From Flavobacterium buctense (lineage in GTDB: Bacteria; Bacteroidota; Bacteroidia; Flavobacteriales; Flavobacteriaceae): DNA of 64,000 nucleotides. Every line of letters starts with the position of its first letter. Within the stretch, counting starts at the first letter, position 1. The translations under genes and the position numbers were made by a program. The notes under the pieces were generated by a model. That model ran no database searches. It worked only from the letters and a program-made list of their open reading frames with translations, and was not told the origin of the DNA. This document shows, one piece after another, positions 16,554-25,324 of this stretch. The DNA lies in NCBI RefSeq assembly GCF_014486695.1, contig NZ_JACTAB010000001.1, forward strand, positions 434,001 through 498,000, in the 5' to 3' direction.

Positions 16554-19040
16554 TTATTTTTTGATAAATTTAGAAACATAATCACCTGATTCAGTATTTA
16601 CTTTTAGAAAGTATATCCCTTTTTCGAGATATTCAACATTAATTGATGGATTGGAAGCGTTGATCTGAAATACTTTTTTTCCTGTAAAATCTAATATAGA
16701 GTATGAAATAGCACTTTGATTCTCGGGGAGTATCATTGTAATTCTATCTTCAACCGGGTTTGGAAAGAGTACTATTTTTTGTTGTTGAAAGGAGGGATTA
16801 GACAAAGTAAGCTCTCCACCACGTAGGAGAATTAAATTAGAAGAATCAAAATTATTGAAAGTATCAAATTCTCCACCTACAAGAATATTACCATTGTCAA
16901 ACAAGGAAAGGCTCTGTATTTCGTTCAAACTAAAAACAGCATTTGGATTAAAAGAATTGTCATTACTTCCGTCTGGATTCAGTCGTACAAAATTATTTAA
17001 TGGATTACCTCCAATGTAATAAGAAAATCCGCCCATGATTATTTTACCGTCAGGTTGAAGGACAAAATCGTTTATGTAATTGGTCGAAATAGTGGATATA
17101 AAAGAGGAATCCAGGCTTCCGTTGAAGTTGAGACGAGCAATTCCACAATTGTTATTTCCACAAATGTTCTGCGAATCATAGGAGCCAATACTTCCTACAA
17201 CGATAATTTTATTATTGGGTTGAACCATAATTTTTGACAAAGGGCCATTAAAACCATCTCCAGATTGAAATGTAGAATCCACACTTCCATTTGGTAATAA
17301 ACGCATTATATAATTGTGAGGTTCATTATTATAAATATTAAAATTACCTCCAATAAGCATTTTCCCGTCCGACAGAATAACAATTGATTGAACTCCAATA
17401 TAACTTCCTAAAACAAAACCTGTTCCTTTATCAAAGCTGTTATCTAAAGATCCATTTGTATTTAATCTAATAAGATAGCCATTAGAAACACCATTAACAT
17501 CAGAAAAAGTACCACCAACCATTATTTTGCCATCCGATTGAACAGCAAGAGCGTTAATAACTCCATTGGTATATGGGGCATCAAAAGAAGAGTCTATACT
17601 TCCATCGGTATTTACACGAACTAAATCTGAAAAATTAGTTCCATTGACATTTATGGCAAATGATCCTCCAACAAGAATTTGTCCGTTCGGTAATTCTAAA
17701 ATTGTTTTTATGAATCCGTGTACATATCCTAGGCCGGAATTAAAGTTAAAAGAATTATCTATTGTGCCATCGGCATTGAACTGAACAACAATATTTGTTT
17801 CAGCTTGATATTCTGTAAATTGACCAGCAACAATATATTTTCCATTTGATTTAATTAGAGTATCGAATATATTGTTATTGAATCCCAATCCATAAGATAG
17901 AGACAGATCTTGGGTGCCATTATCCAGAATTCTGAAAATTTTTCTACTTCCACCAACTATAATCTTATTTTCTGAACTTATGTCAATTGAATATAAATTT
18001 TCATTGGTGGTAAAATTACAACTATCGTCTATTGAACCATCTGGAAGAAGTTTCACAAACCCTGATCTTGAGCTACTGTTGTATGATGTAAAAGTTCCTA
18101 TTATTATTAACTTACCATTAGAATCTACAATCATTTTTGAAGGAGATTGAAGATCATTAGAACTAGTTCCATTAGGGAAACTAGTTCCTATATTGAAAGA
18201 GTTGTCTATTGAGCCATCAGTTAATAATCTTGCTATTTTTTTTTGATCTAATCCTTTGTAAGTACTAAAATCACCACATACCACAATTTTCCCATCAGGT
18301 TGAATGACAACATCATTAACTGTGTAATTAAAACCTAAACCTATAGAAAAACTATTGTCTATTGCACCATCTTCATTTAAGCGAATAATACGGTTTCGAG
18401 TTACACCATTAAAATTTGTAAAACTTCCAACAATTATAATTTTTCCGTCGGATTGAGCGACTACTTTAGTGGCTAAAGTATTGAAACCAGTTCCAATGTT
18501 GAAACTATTGTCTAATGTACCATCTGAATTAAGACGAGCGATTTTATTGTAATTGTAACTGAGAACAATTATTTTCCCATTGGGTAGTACTAATATGTTA
18601 TTGATGCCATAAACAGCAGTAAAGGACGAAAAAACAAAAGAATTGTCAATACTTGCGTCGGAGTTTAAACGAATTAAAGTAGGTGCGCTTGTAGATTGAT
18701 AACTAGAAAAACCGCCGCCAACTAAGACTTTACCATCGGATTGAAGTGTTACTGTTTCAACAGAAGTATTAGCATTTGAACCAAAGCCGGTTCCAATAGA
18801 AAAAGAAGAATCGATGGTGCCATTTACATTCAATCTAACGATACGATTACATGGAATTCCTCGATATTTTGTGAACTTGCCAACATAAATTGATTTACCA
18901 TCAGGTTGAGTGGCAATATCATTGATGACATCATTAAATCCCGGATAAGCGCCGTAAGAATGAACAACATCCATTGGATTCTGAGACCAAATGAAAACAT
19001 AATGGAATATGGCCAATATTATAAAGAATTTTTTTCGCAT
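16554..19040 (-). CDS. Delta-60 repeat secreted protein with T9SS sorting domain, paralogue 2
   Basis: An 828-aa protein with signal peptide MRKKFFIILAIFHYVFIWSQ, then about 14 delta-60 units (for example IQPDGKIVVCGDFSTYKG ... IARLLTDGSIDNSFN), and a C-terminal T9SS domain (IVLFPNPVEDRITMIL ... YLEKGIYFLKVNTES). The mature N terminus, NPMDVVHSYGAYPGFND, parallels NAADVETSFGPIPGFNG of paralogue 1. It is expected to be exported by T9SS and either surface-bound or released. It starts 47 nt after the scoB stop and may be read through from scoAB. Function unknown. Confidence 0.87.
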   Translation of the reverse strand: MRKKFFIILAIFHYVFIWSQNPMDVVHSYGAYPGFNDVINDIATQPDGKSIYVGKFTKYRGIPCNRIVRLNVNGTIDSSFSIGTGFGSNANTSVETVTLQSDGKVLVGGGFSSYQSTSAPTLIRLNSDASIDNSFVFSSFTAVYGINNILVLPNGKIIVLSYNYNKIARLNSDGTLDNSFNIGTGFNTLATKVVAQSDGKIIIVGSFTNFNGVTRNRIIRLNEDGAIDNSFSIGLGFNYTVNDVVIQPDGKIVVCGDFSTYKGLDQKKIARLLTDGSIDNSFNIGTSFPNGTSSNDLQSPSKMIVDSNGKLIIIGTFTSYNSSSRSGFVKLLPDGSIDDSCNFTTNENLYSIDISSENKIIVGGSRKIFRILDNGTQDLSLSYGLGFNNNIFDTLIKSNGKYIVAGQFTEYQAETNIVVQFNADGTIDNSFNFNSGLGYVHGFIKTILELPNGQILVGGSFAINVNGTNFSDLVRVNTDGSIDSSFDAPYTNGVINALAVQSDGKIMVGGTFSDVNGVSNGYLIRLNTNGSLDNSFDKGTGFVLGSYIGVQSIVILSDGKMLIGGNFNIYNNEPHNYIMRLLPNGSVDSTFQSGDGFNGPLSKIMVQPNNKIIVVGSIGSYDSQNICGNNNCGIARLNFNGSLDSSFISTISTNYINDFVLQPDGKIIMGGFSYYIGGNPLNNFVRLNPDGSNDNSFNPNAVFSLNEIQSLSLFDNGNILVGGEFDTFNNFDSSNLILLRGGELTLSNPSFQQQKIVLFPNPVEDRITMILPENQSAISYSILDFTGKKVFQINASNPSINVEYLEKGIYFLKVNTESGDYVSKFIKK

Positions 19041-19087
19041 TTTTTAAAGGATAAATAAAGTGTAACAATTGGTCTCAATACTTTAAA

Positions 19088-19747
19088 TTAGGAATTGACC
19101 ATCTCCGGAATTTCACCTTCAATAATTAATTCGGCTTCCGTTGAGGCAATAATATGTTCAACCGAAACACCGGGAGCGCGTTCTAAAAGTTTGAATCCTT
19201 TTGGTGTGATTTCCATTACGGCCAATTCGGTTACCACTTTTTTCACACAACCAACGCCCGTTAAAGGCAAAGTGCATTTTTTTAAAATTTTACTCTCTCC
19301 GGCTTTATTGACGTGCATCATCGCTACAATAATGTTTTCGGCAGAAGCTACTAAATCCATAGCGCCTCCCATTCCTTTTACCATTTTTCCGGGGATTTTC
19401 CAATTGGCTATATCTCCGTTTTCAGCCACTTCCATGGCCCCGAGAATCGTTAAATCAACTTTCTGACTTCTAATCATTCCGAAACTGAAAGCCGAGTCGA
19501 AAAAACTCGCTCCGGGTAAAGTGGTAATGGTTTGTTTTCCGGCGTTAATAACATCAGCATCTTCTTCGCCTTCAAAAGGGAATGGTCCCATGCCGAGAAC
19601 GCCATTTTCCGATTGAAATTCAACCGAAATATCGGTGCGCACATAATTAGCTACCAAGGTTGGAATGCCAATGCCAAGGTTAACGAAATACTTATCCTTA
19701 ACTTCTTGGGCTATTCTTTTTGCGATATCGTTTTTATCTAAAGCCAT
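19088..19747 (-). CDS. scoB: 3-oxoacid CoA-transferase subunit B
   Basis: A 219-aa beta subunit of a class I CoA transferase, moving CoA from succinyl-CoA to an acetoacetate-type 3-oxoacid. The subunit B motif SENGVLGMGP contains the catalytic glutamate (SENG). The N-terminal IAKRIAQEVKDKYFVNLGIGIPTLVANY and the GGAMDLV loop are also typical. It follows scoA by only 2 nt. In Bacteroidota the pair usually serves ketone-body or branched/aromatic amino acid breakdown, but the true substrate cannot be read from sequence. A degraded copy of its 3' end lies at 16458-16518. Confidence 0.93.
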   Translation of the reverse strand: MALDKNDIAKRIAQEVKDKYFVNLGIGIPTLVANYVRTDISVEFQSENGVLGMGPFPFEGEEDADVINAGKQTITTLPGASFFDSAFSFGMIRSQKVDLTILGAMEVAENGDIANWKIPGKMVKGMGGAMDLVASAENIIVAMMHVNKAGESKILKKCTLPLTGVGCVKKVVTELAVMEITPKGFKLLERAPGVSVEHIIASTEAELIIEGEIPEMVNS

Positions 19748-19749
19748 GA

Positions 19750-20451
19750 CTATTCTCTTTTTCGGGTTGTACGTTGCTCAATTCTCTTCTCAAATTTTTC
19801 TCCTTTAAAAATGCGTTGTACCATAATTCCGGGAATGTGAATTTGATTCGGGTCGAGTGAACCAACCGGCACTAATTCTTCCACTTCGGCTATGGTAATC
19901 TTAGCGGCACCGGCCATAGGTGCGTTGAAATTGCGTGCGGTTCCTTTGAAAATTAAGTTTCCGGCTTCGTCGCCTTTCCAAGCTTTTACTATGGCAAAAT
20001 CAGCTTTGTAGGCTAGTTCCATGATGTGCATTTTGCCATTGAATTCGCGCACTTCTTTGCCTTCAGCGACTTCAGTTCCGTAACCTGCCGGAGTGAAGAA
20101 TGCAGGAATTCCGGCTTGAGCAGCACGACATTTTTCGGCTAAAGTGCCTTGCGGTGTAAGTTCAACATCTAATTCGCCGGAAAGCATTTGGCGTTCAAAT
20201 TCGGCATTTTCTCCTACGTAAGAAGAAATCATTTTTTTAATTTGTCTTTTTTGAAGCAATAAGCCCAATCCGAAATCATCAACACCGGCATTATTAGAAA
20301 TACAGGTTAAATTGGTAGTGCCTTTTTGGACCAACTCGGCGATGCTGTTTTCGGGGATGCCGCAAAGTCCGAAACCACCGAGCATGATGGTCATGTTGTC
20401 TTCGATGCCTTGCAGTGCTTCTTGTACAGAGTTTACTTTTTTGTTAATCAT
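19750..20451 (-). CDS. scoA: 3-oxoacid CoA-transferase subunit A
   Basis: A 233-aa alpha subunit partner of scoB. Family marks are the glycine-rich [14 protein letters not shown] near residue 24 (CoA-binding region), [16 protein letters not shown], the [13 protein letters not shown] loop and [20 protein letters not shown] near the C terminus. It is the first gene of the scoAB unit; no strict TAnnTTTG match lies upstream, only a weaker TAAATTTA. The subunit should assemble with ScoB as a heterotetramer in the cytoplasm. Confidence 0.93.
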   Translation of the reverse strand: MINKKVNSVQEALQGIEDNMTIMLGGFGLCGIPENSIAELVQKGTTNLTCISNNAGVDDFGLGLLLQKRQIKKMISSYVGENAEFERQMLSGELDVELTPQGTLAEKCRAAQAGIPAFFTPAGYGTEVAEGKEVREFNGKMHIMELAYKADFAIVKAWKGDEAGNLIFKGTARNFNAPMAGAAKITIAEVEELVPVGSLDPNQIHIPGIMVQRIFKGEKFEKRIEQRTTRKRE

Positions 20452-20548
20452 GATTGATTAGTGTTGTTTAGCGTAATTTGTTTGTGGTGTAAATTTAGGA
20501 ATTTAAAAGAGAATAGGGAAGGGATTTGTTTCCGCCTGTTTAAAATAA

Positions 20549-20580
20549 AAAATTCCGCCTGCACTTGTAGACGGAATTTT
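20549..20580 (-). terminator. Intrinsic terminator downstream of the PBP1A gene
   Basis: AAAATTCCG (20549-20557) pairs with CGGAATTTT (20572-20580), and on the minus strand the stem is followed by a T-rich tract. It lies about 100 nt past the PBP1A stop. Confidence 0.6.
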
Positions 20581-20632
20581 CTATTATGTTAGTCCGGATT
20601 CCTTCGGCAGTCGCTTCGCTCGTGTGAAGATG

Positions 20633-20654
20633 GTCTCGTCTTTTGGGACGAGAC
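20633..20654. repeat. GC-rich palindrome GTCTCGTC / GACGAGAC
   Basis: A perfect 8-bp inverted repeat with a 6-nt loop, 29 nt past the PBP1A stop, in a local island much richer in G+C than its surroundings (20592-20665). No ORF explains it. It may be a transcript-end hairpin or a member of a dispersed repeat family. Confidence 0.5.
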
Positions 20655-20682
20655 GCGGAAAGCCGGAAATAGCTCCTAAATT

Positions 20683-22998
20683 TTACAATTCAAAATCATC
20701 AATATTTTGTTCTTCTTCCTCGGTTGGAATTGCGGTGGAATCGGTCTCAACTTTTCTAGGGGTCCAACAATCTACTTTGATGGAAAGATTATCGGGTCTT
20801 TCGAATGGATCTTTGGAGATTTGAAGGTCTTTGTCTTCATAACATTTCTTCATCATATAACCCCAAATTGGTAAGGCTGCAGTTGCGCCTTGTCCATAAG
20901 TGATCCCTTTGAAACGAGCCGAACGATCTTCACAACCTACCCAAACTCCGGTGACAAGATTAGGCACCATTCCAATAAACCATCCGTCAGACTGGTTTTG
21001 AGACGTTCCGGTTTTACCTGCAATTGGATTGGTGAACATGTAGGGATAACCTGTCCAACGATTGTCGCCACTACCACCACCTTCGGTTCTTAAACGCACA
21101 CCCGAACCACTTTCGGTTACGCCTTCTAAGAGTTTAATTACAGCATAGGCGATGTCTTTATTTAGAACGTCATGGGAATCAGGAACAGGTTCGTATAACA
21201 CAACCCCATTTTTGTCTTCGATTCTACTTATGAATTGAGGCTTAATATAAACCCCTTGGTTAGCAAACGTACTGTAGGCGGCAACCATGTCTTCTACCGT
21301 AATTTCGACTGCCCCTAAGGCAATAGAAGGTTGTGATGGAATTTCCGATTTTACACCCAGTTTTTTGGTTAGGCTTGCTACAGCTTCCGGACCGGTTTTA
21401 TCGATTAATTTAGCTGACACAGTATTTATAGAAAGCGCTAAAGCGCGTTTTAAAGTCACCATGCCTCGGTATTGTCTGTCGGAATTTTTAGGTTCCCAAT
21501 CTTCTGTAACATTGTGCCTTCCTTTGTGAATCATGAACGGACTGTCGATGATAGAATCACAAGGTGACATGCCTAATTGTTCAATGGCAGTAGCGTAAAC
21601 AAACGGTTTGAAAGTCGAGCCTACTTGACGTGCGCCTTGGCCTACGTGGTCGTATTGGAAATACTTATAATCAATTCCGCCCACCCAAGCCTTGATGTGA
21701 CCGGTTTGTGGTTCCATCGACATTAATCCCGCTTGCAAGAAGTGTTTGTAATACCGTATGGAATCCATTGGCGTCATTAACGTATCGATTTCGCCTTTCC
21801 ATGAGAAGATTTTCATTTTGGCTTTAACCCCAAAGGAGGCGATGATTTCTTCTTCTGATTTGTCCATGTCTTTCATTACTCTCCAACGCTCTGAGTTTTT
21901 CATAGCTTGGTTCATGATGCGTTTGGTTTCGTCATCGGTAATGTTTACAAATGGTGCATTTTTATTGTTTTTTTGCTCTGTAAAGAATTCTTGTTGTAGG
22001 TTTTTCATGTGAGCCTGAACGGCTTCTTCGGCATGTTCCTGAATTTTAGAATCGATGGTAGTGTAAATTTTCAAACCGTCGCTGTAAATGTCCCAATCAC
22101 TGCCATCGGGTCTTTTATTTTCTTTGGCCCAATTTTTCATGTATTCACGAAGGAATTCACGAAAATACGTTGCTGTTCCTTCTTTGTGACTTTCGGGATG
22201 GAAGTTTAAAACGATAGGTTTTACGGCTAAAGTGTCACGGGATTCTTTCGCCAAAACTTTGTTTCTTACCATTTGGTCTAAAACGGTATTTCTTCTGTTT
22301 TTTACTTTTTCCAGACGACGAAGCGGATTGTAGAGGGAAGGATTTTTAAGCATTCCGACAAACATAGCGGCTTCATCAATAGACAAATCACGCGGTTCTT
22401 TACCGAAATAGACTTTAGATGCCGAACGAATTCCAACGGCGGTATTTACAAAATCGGCCTTGTTTAAGTACATGGCGATGATTTCGTTTTTGGTGTATTG
22501 GCGTTCTAATTTAACGGCGATAATCCATTCTTTTACTTTTTGAATCACACGAAAAGGCTTGAAACTCGAACCTTCACCATGAAAAAGTAATTTGGCTAAC
22601 TGTTGGGTTATGGTACTCGCACCACCATCGGAACCAAGTTTTATGGCTGCGCCTAAAGTTCTTCTGCCGTCAATTCCGGAGTGTTCGTAGAAACGCTCAT
22701 CTTCCGTAGCGACTAAGGCTTTTACCAAATGTGGCGGTAAATCTTCGTACTTAATTGGGGTTCTGTTTTCGTTGTAAAACTTACCAATGGTCACACCATC
22801 AGAAGAGATGATTTCGGTGGCCAAATTAGATTCCGGATTCTCTAAATCTTCAAAGGAAGGCATGCTTCCGAAAAACCCCCAAGAAGCCAAAAAGAAAAAC
22901 AAAATCATTACACCAAGTCCGTAAACCAACAACTTCCAAAACTTATTTTGGTAGTATTTAATGTCTTTAACTGTTGCGGTATTATTTTTTTGTGCCAT
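20683..22998 (-). CDS. Class A penicillin-binding protein (transglycosylase/transpeptidase, PBP1A type)
   Basis: The start at 22998 (MAQKNN), 4 nt after the gldH stop, gives 771 aa. One N-terminal membrane anchor (LLVYGLGVMILFFFLASW) is followed by a GT51 glycosyltransferase domain (ATEDERFYEHSGID, GGASTITQQLAKLLF) and a transpeptidase domain with the active-site serine in GSTFKPF, SxN in SINTVSAKL and KTGTSQN. It polymerises and crosslinks peptidoglycan on the periplasmic face. It is the last gene of a ricT-gldH-PBP group in which the genes overlap or nearly touch. Confidence 0.94.
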   Translation of the reverse strand: MAQKNNTATVKDIKYYQNKFWKLLVYGLGVMILFFFLASWGFFGSMPSFEDLENPESNLATEIISSDGVTIGKFYNENRTPIKYEDLPPHLVKALVATEDERFYEHSGIDGRRTLGAAIKLGSDGGASTITQQLAKLLFHGEGSSFKPFRVIQKVKEWIIAVKLERQYTKNEIIAMYLNKADFVNTAVGIRSASKVYFGKEPRDLSIDEAAMFVGMLKNPSLYNPLRRLEKVKNRRNTVLDQMVRNKVLAKESRDTLAVKPIVLNFHPESHKEGTATYFREFLREYMKNWAKENKRPDGSDWDIYSDGLKIYTTIDSKIQEHAEEAVQAHMKNLQQEFFTEQKNNKNAPFVNITDDETKRIMNQAMKNSERWRVMKDMDKSEEEIIASFGVKAKMKIFSWKGEIDTLMTPMDSIRYYKHFLQAGLMSMEPQTGHIKAWVGGIDYKYFQYDHVGQGARQVGSTFKPFVYATAIEQLGMSPCDSIIDSPFMIHKGRHNVTEDWEPKNSDRQYRGMVTLKRALALSINTVSAKLIDKTGPEAVASLTKKLGVKSEIPSQPSIALGAVEITVEDMVAAYSTFANQGVYIKPQFISRIEDKNGVVLYEPVPDSHDVLNKDIAYAVIKLLEGVTESGSGVRLRTEGGGSGDNRWTGYPYMFTNPIAGKTGTSQNQSDGWFIGMVPNLVTGVWVGCEDRSARFKGITYGQGATAALPIWGYMMKKCYEDKDLQISKDPFERPDNLSIKVDCWTPRKVETDSTAIPTEEEEQNIDDFEL

Positions 22999-23002
22999 AT
23001 TT

Positions 23003-23494
23003 TTATTCTGTAGATTCGATTCTAAAACCAACATCGGATATTCCTGCCAGTGAAGGAACGCCTTCAATTTTGCCGGTTTGTCTCACTGCGTGTTTGATGT
23101 GGATTTTATAAATTCCTTTTTGTGTAAAAAGTTGTTTGTCTTTATAAAACAGCTTATTTTCTTTAATATCGGTAAATCCTTCTCCAAGAAGCGTGCCATC
23201 AGGATTGGTCATTTGGTATTCTAAAGTATCTACTTTTACTTGTCTGTTTGGGTGTTCCAAAGAAACAATCAAGAACAAATTATTAAACGGATAATCATCG
23301 TTATCTCTGACGTTAACGTACAAATTGTACATTTTTTTGGCGTCTAATTGCGGCAATTCAAAAGTGACTACACTGTCTTTGTGCCATTCTTTTCCAACGG
23401 ATTTGTATTCGTCAAAAACTCTTTTCTCGTCGCAAGAAAATAAAAGCACCGCGACCAATAGCAGGATAAAATTATTTCTTAATCTTAGGCTCAT
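23003..23494 (-). CDS. gldH: Gliding motility lipoprotein GldH
   Basis: The ATG at 23494 gives 163 aa beginning MSLRLRNNFILLLVAVLLFSCDEK, a type II signal peptide with the lipid-anchored Cys at residue 21; the longer upstream frame is ricT coding DNA. The body (FDEYKSVGKEWHKDSVVTFELP, then beta-rich segments) matches GldH, a lipoprotein required for gliding in Flavobacterium johnsoniae and linked to T9SS function. It overlaps the 3' end of ricT by 23 nt and is followed after 4 nt by the PBP gene. Confidence 0.9.
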   Translation of the reverse strand: MSLRLRNNFILLLVAVLLFSCDEKRVFDEYKSVGKEWHKDSVVTFELPQLDAKKMYNLYVNVRDNDDYPFNNLFLIVSLEHPNRQVKVDTLEYQMTNPDGTLLGEGFTDIKENKLFYKDKQLFTQKGIYKIHIKHAVRQTGKIEGVPSLAGISDVGFRIESTE

Positions 23495-24668
23495 TGTTAT
23501 TCTCGGATGAGGGTTTTTTATCGGCACCAAAAGGTTTACGCTTTTTATTTTTATTGTTATTTCTTTTCTTATTTCGAGGTTGGTCAAAACGAGTTAAACT
23601 CTCTTGTCCCATGGCGTTGTTGAAATCTTTTTCAGGCTCGGCTACAATTTCAAGGGCAAAATCTTCCAATGAACTTACTTTTTTGCCTTGTTTGTTTTGC
23701 GCTACAATTTCTCTAACCTGGTCAATTTTCAACACGTGCCAATTGGCAAAATTGTCAAAATAAGCAAACCACATTAAGCCTTTGAAAATATCTTGTTTTT
23801 GACAAACGGCGTCGCCTTTTTCGGTTTTCAATTTGGTTTCAAAATCCGGAAAATCTTTTAGCGCATCCATGTAAGTGTCTAATTCATAGTTCAGACAACA
23901 TTTCAATTTACCGCATTGACCAGCTAATTTTTGTGGATTCAAAGACAATTGTTGGTAACGCGCTGCCGAAGTATTCACGCTTCTGAAATCGGTTAACCAA
24001 GTCGAGCAACACAATTCTCTTCCACAAGAACCAATTCCACCCAATCGAGAAGCTTCCTGACGGAAACCGACTTGCTTCATCTCAATTCTGGTACTGAATT
24101 CACGGGCGTAATCTTTGATTAACAAACGGAAATCGACACGATCATTCGCGGTGTAATAGAAAGTTACTTTAGAACCATCGCCTTGGAATTCGATATCAGA
24201 AATTTTCATTTCCAATTTGTGTGCAATCGCCAATTCACGGGCTTTTACCTTCATCGGTTCTTCCTTATCACGGGAATCACTCCAGATATCGATGTCTTTT
24301 TGAGACGCTTTTCGGTAAACTTTAGGAATTTCAGGACTAGTGTGATTAACCCCTTTTTTCTTCATTTGAATTTTAACCAATTCGCCAGTAAGCGTTACAA
24401 TTCCTACATCATGACCGGGTGAAGCTTCTGTAGCTACAACGTCACCAATACTTAAAGTAAGTTTTTCGGTATTGCGGTAAAATTCTTTTCTGCCGTTTTT
24501 AAACCGCACTTCAATACAATCGAAAGGCGCTTCTCCATTGGGCAAACTCATGTTAGAGAGCCAATCGAAAACGGTTAGTTTGTTGCAGCTATCGGTGCCG
24601 CAAGTCCCATTATTTTTGCATCCTTTTGGTGCACCACCATCAGATGTAGAACAACTTTGACAAGCCAT
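23472..24668 (-). CDS. ricT: PSP1-domain protein RicT (YaaT)
   Basis: A 398-aa cytoplasmic protein with an N-terminal Cys-rich segment (ACQSCSTSDG ... GTCGTDSCN), the PSP1 domain (VTFYYTANDRVDFRLLIKDYAREFSTRIEMKQVG without interruption), then GSCGRELCCSTWL and CGKLKCCLNYE, whose cysteines are the likely Fe-S ligands. The tail is Lys/Asn/Arg-rich and probably disordered. In Bacillus, RicT belongs to an Fe-S complex that affects RNA processing; a similar role here is inferred. ricT next to gldH is a common Flavobacterium order. Confidence 0.88.
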   Translation of the reverse strand: MACQSCSTSDGGAPKGCKNNGTCGTDSCNKLTVFDWLSNMSLPNGEAPFDCIEVRFKNGRKEFYRNTEKLTLSIGDVVATEASPGHDVGIVTLTGELVKIQMKKKGVNHTSPEIPKVYRKASQKDIDIWSDSRDKEEPMKVKARELAIAHKLEMKISDIEFQGDGSKVTFYYTANDRVDFRLLIKDYAREFSTRIEMKQVGFRQEASRLGGIGSCGRELCCSTWLTDFRSVNTSAARYQQLSLNPQKLAGQCGKLKCCLNYELDTYMDALKDFPDFETKLKTEKGDAVCQKQDIFKGLMWFAYFDNFANWHVLKIDQVREIVAQNKQGKKVSSLEDFALEIVAEPEKDFNNAMGQESLTRFDQPRNKKRNNNKNKKRKPFGADKKPSSENNNEPKIKK

Positions 24669-24814
24669 AATTTGGATATATGTATGTTGGTCGCTTCGTT
24701 TCGATAACGAGGCTACTAATCATAAACGTTAAAAGTGTAAAGATAGTATTTTTTAAAGTTTTTAAAATTCTTTTATCTAATATTTACGCTCGTTCTTTTG
24801 CAAGAATTTTTTTC

Positions 24815-24822
24815 TATATTTG
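24815..24822 (+). promoter_or_regulatory. -7 promoter element TATATTTG for the lipocalin-like gene
   Basis: An exact TAnnTTTG match 29 nt before the ATG at 24852, in an otherwise empty divergent intergenic region. A TTTG at 24797-24800 is closer than the usual -33 spacing. Confidence 0.55.
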
Positions 24823-24851
24823 TTTTTTAATACAATAAAAATCTAAATTCA

Positions 24852-25265
24852 ATGAAAAAATTAAGTTTATTCTCTTTGGCAATTTTGTCAAGTTTTGCGA
24901 TTTCATGTTCCTCTGATGATAGTCCGACTACATCCGGAGATATCTTAGGCAAATGGTATTTTAAAGAGTACAAAGTACAAGGACAAACTATTCCTTATGA
25001 TGACCATGAAGAATGTGGTAAAGATTATATTCAATTCAATGCAGATGGCTCAGGAGCCAATGTAGATGTTTGGAATTGTGAGTTGGACATCGCCCCTTTT
25101 ACATATACTAAATCAGGCAACAATCTTTCGATTACTTCTGATGGCGTAACTGATATTGTTCCAATAACTGAGCTTTCAGCAACAACTTTAAAAGTAAAAA
25201 CGATTTCTGATTTTGATGATGACGGTGATGATGAAACAGTTGTTATAGTTTTAACAAAAAACTAA
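24852..25265 (+). CDS. Lipocalin-like lipoprotein
   Basis: A 137-aa protein starting MKKLSLFSLAILSSFAISCSSDD, a lipoprotein signal with Cys19. The mature part begins GDILGKWYFKEYKV, the G-x-W pattern that opens lipocalin-like domains, then eight or so short beta-type segments with DGSGANVDVW and SGNNLSITSDG turns, as in the many small Bacteroidota lipocalin-family proteins. The C-terminal region is rich in Asp (DFDDDGDDETV). The ligand is unknown. It stands alone between a divergent ricT and a convergent trhO, with its own promoter and terminator. Confidence 0.75.
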   Translation: MKKLSLFSLAILSSFAISCSSDDSPTTSGDILGKWYFKEYKVQGQTIPYDDHEECGKDYIQFNADGSGANVDVWNCELDIAPFTYTKSGNNLSITSDGVTDIVPITELSATTLKVKTISDFDDDGDDETVVIVLTKN

Positions 25266-25288
25266 AAAATAAAAACCGAATTTTAGAC

Positions 25289-25321
25289 TACCCCCAAATA
25301 GCGTCTAACTATTTGGGGGTA
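25289..25321. terminator. Bidirectional intrinsic terminator
   Basis: A perfect 13-bp stem, TACCCCCAAATAG (25289-25301) with CTATTTGGGGGTA (25309-25321), followed by TTTTT. It separates the convergent lipocalin-like and trhO genes. Confidence 0.88.
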
Positions 25322-25324
25322 TTT

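Noticed and set aside
13897..19040. Repeats in the delta-60 genes as a CRISPR array or satellite DNA
   Set aside because: The repeats are about 50 codons long, in frame, degenerate at DNA level, and conserved as protein motifs. They lack short identical repeats with unique spacers.
23495..23587. N-terminal extension of GldH
   Set aside because: This stretch is the Lys/Asn/Arg-rich 3' end of ricT in another frame. The lipoprotein signal begins at 23494.
24668..24852. Additional gene or tRNA in the ricT/lipocalin-like intergenic region
   Set aside because: No cloverleaf or supported ORF is visible. It holds only AT-rich promoter sequence.
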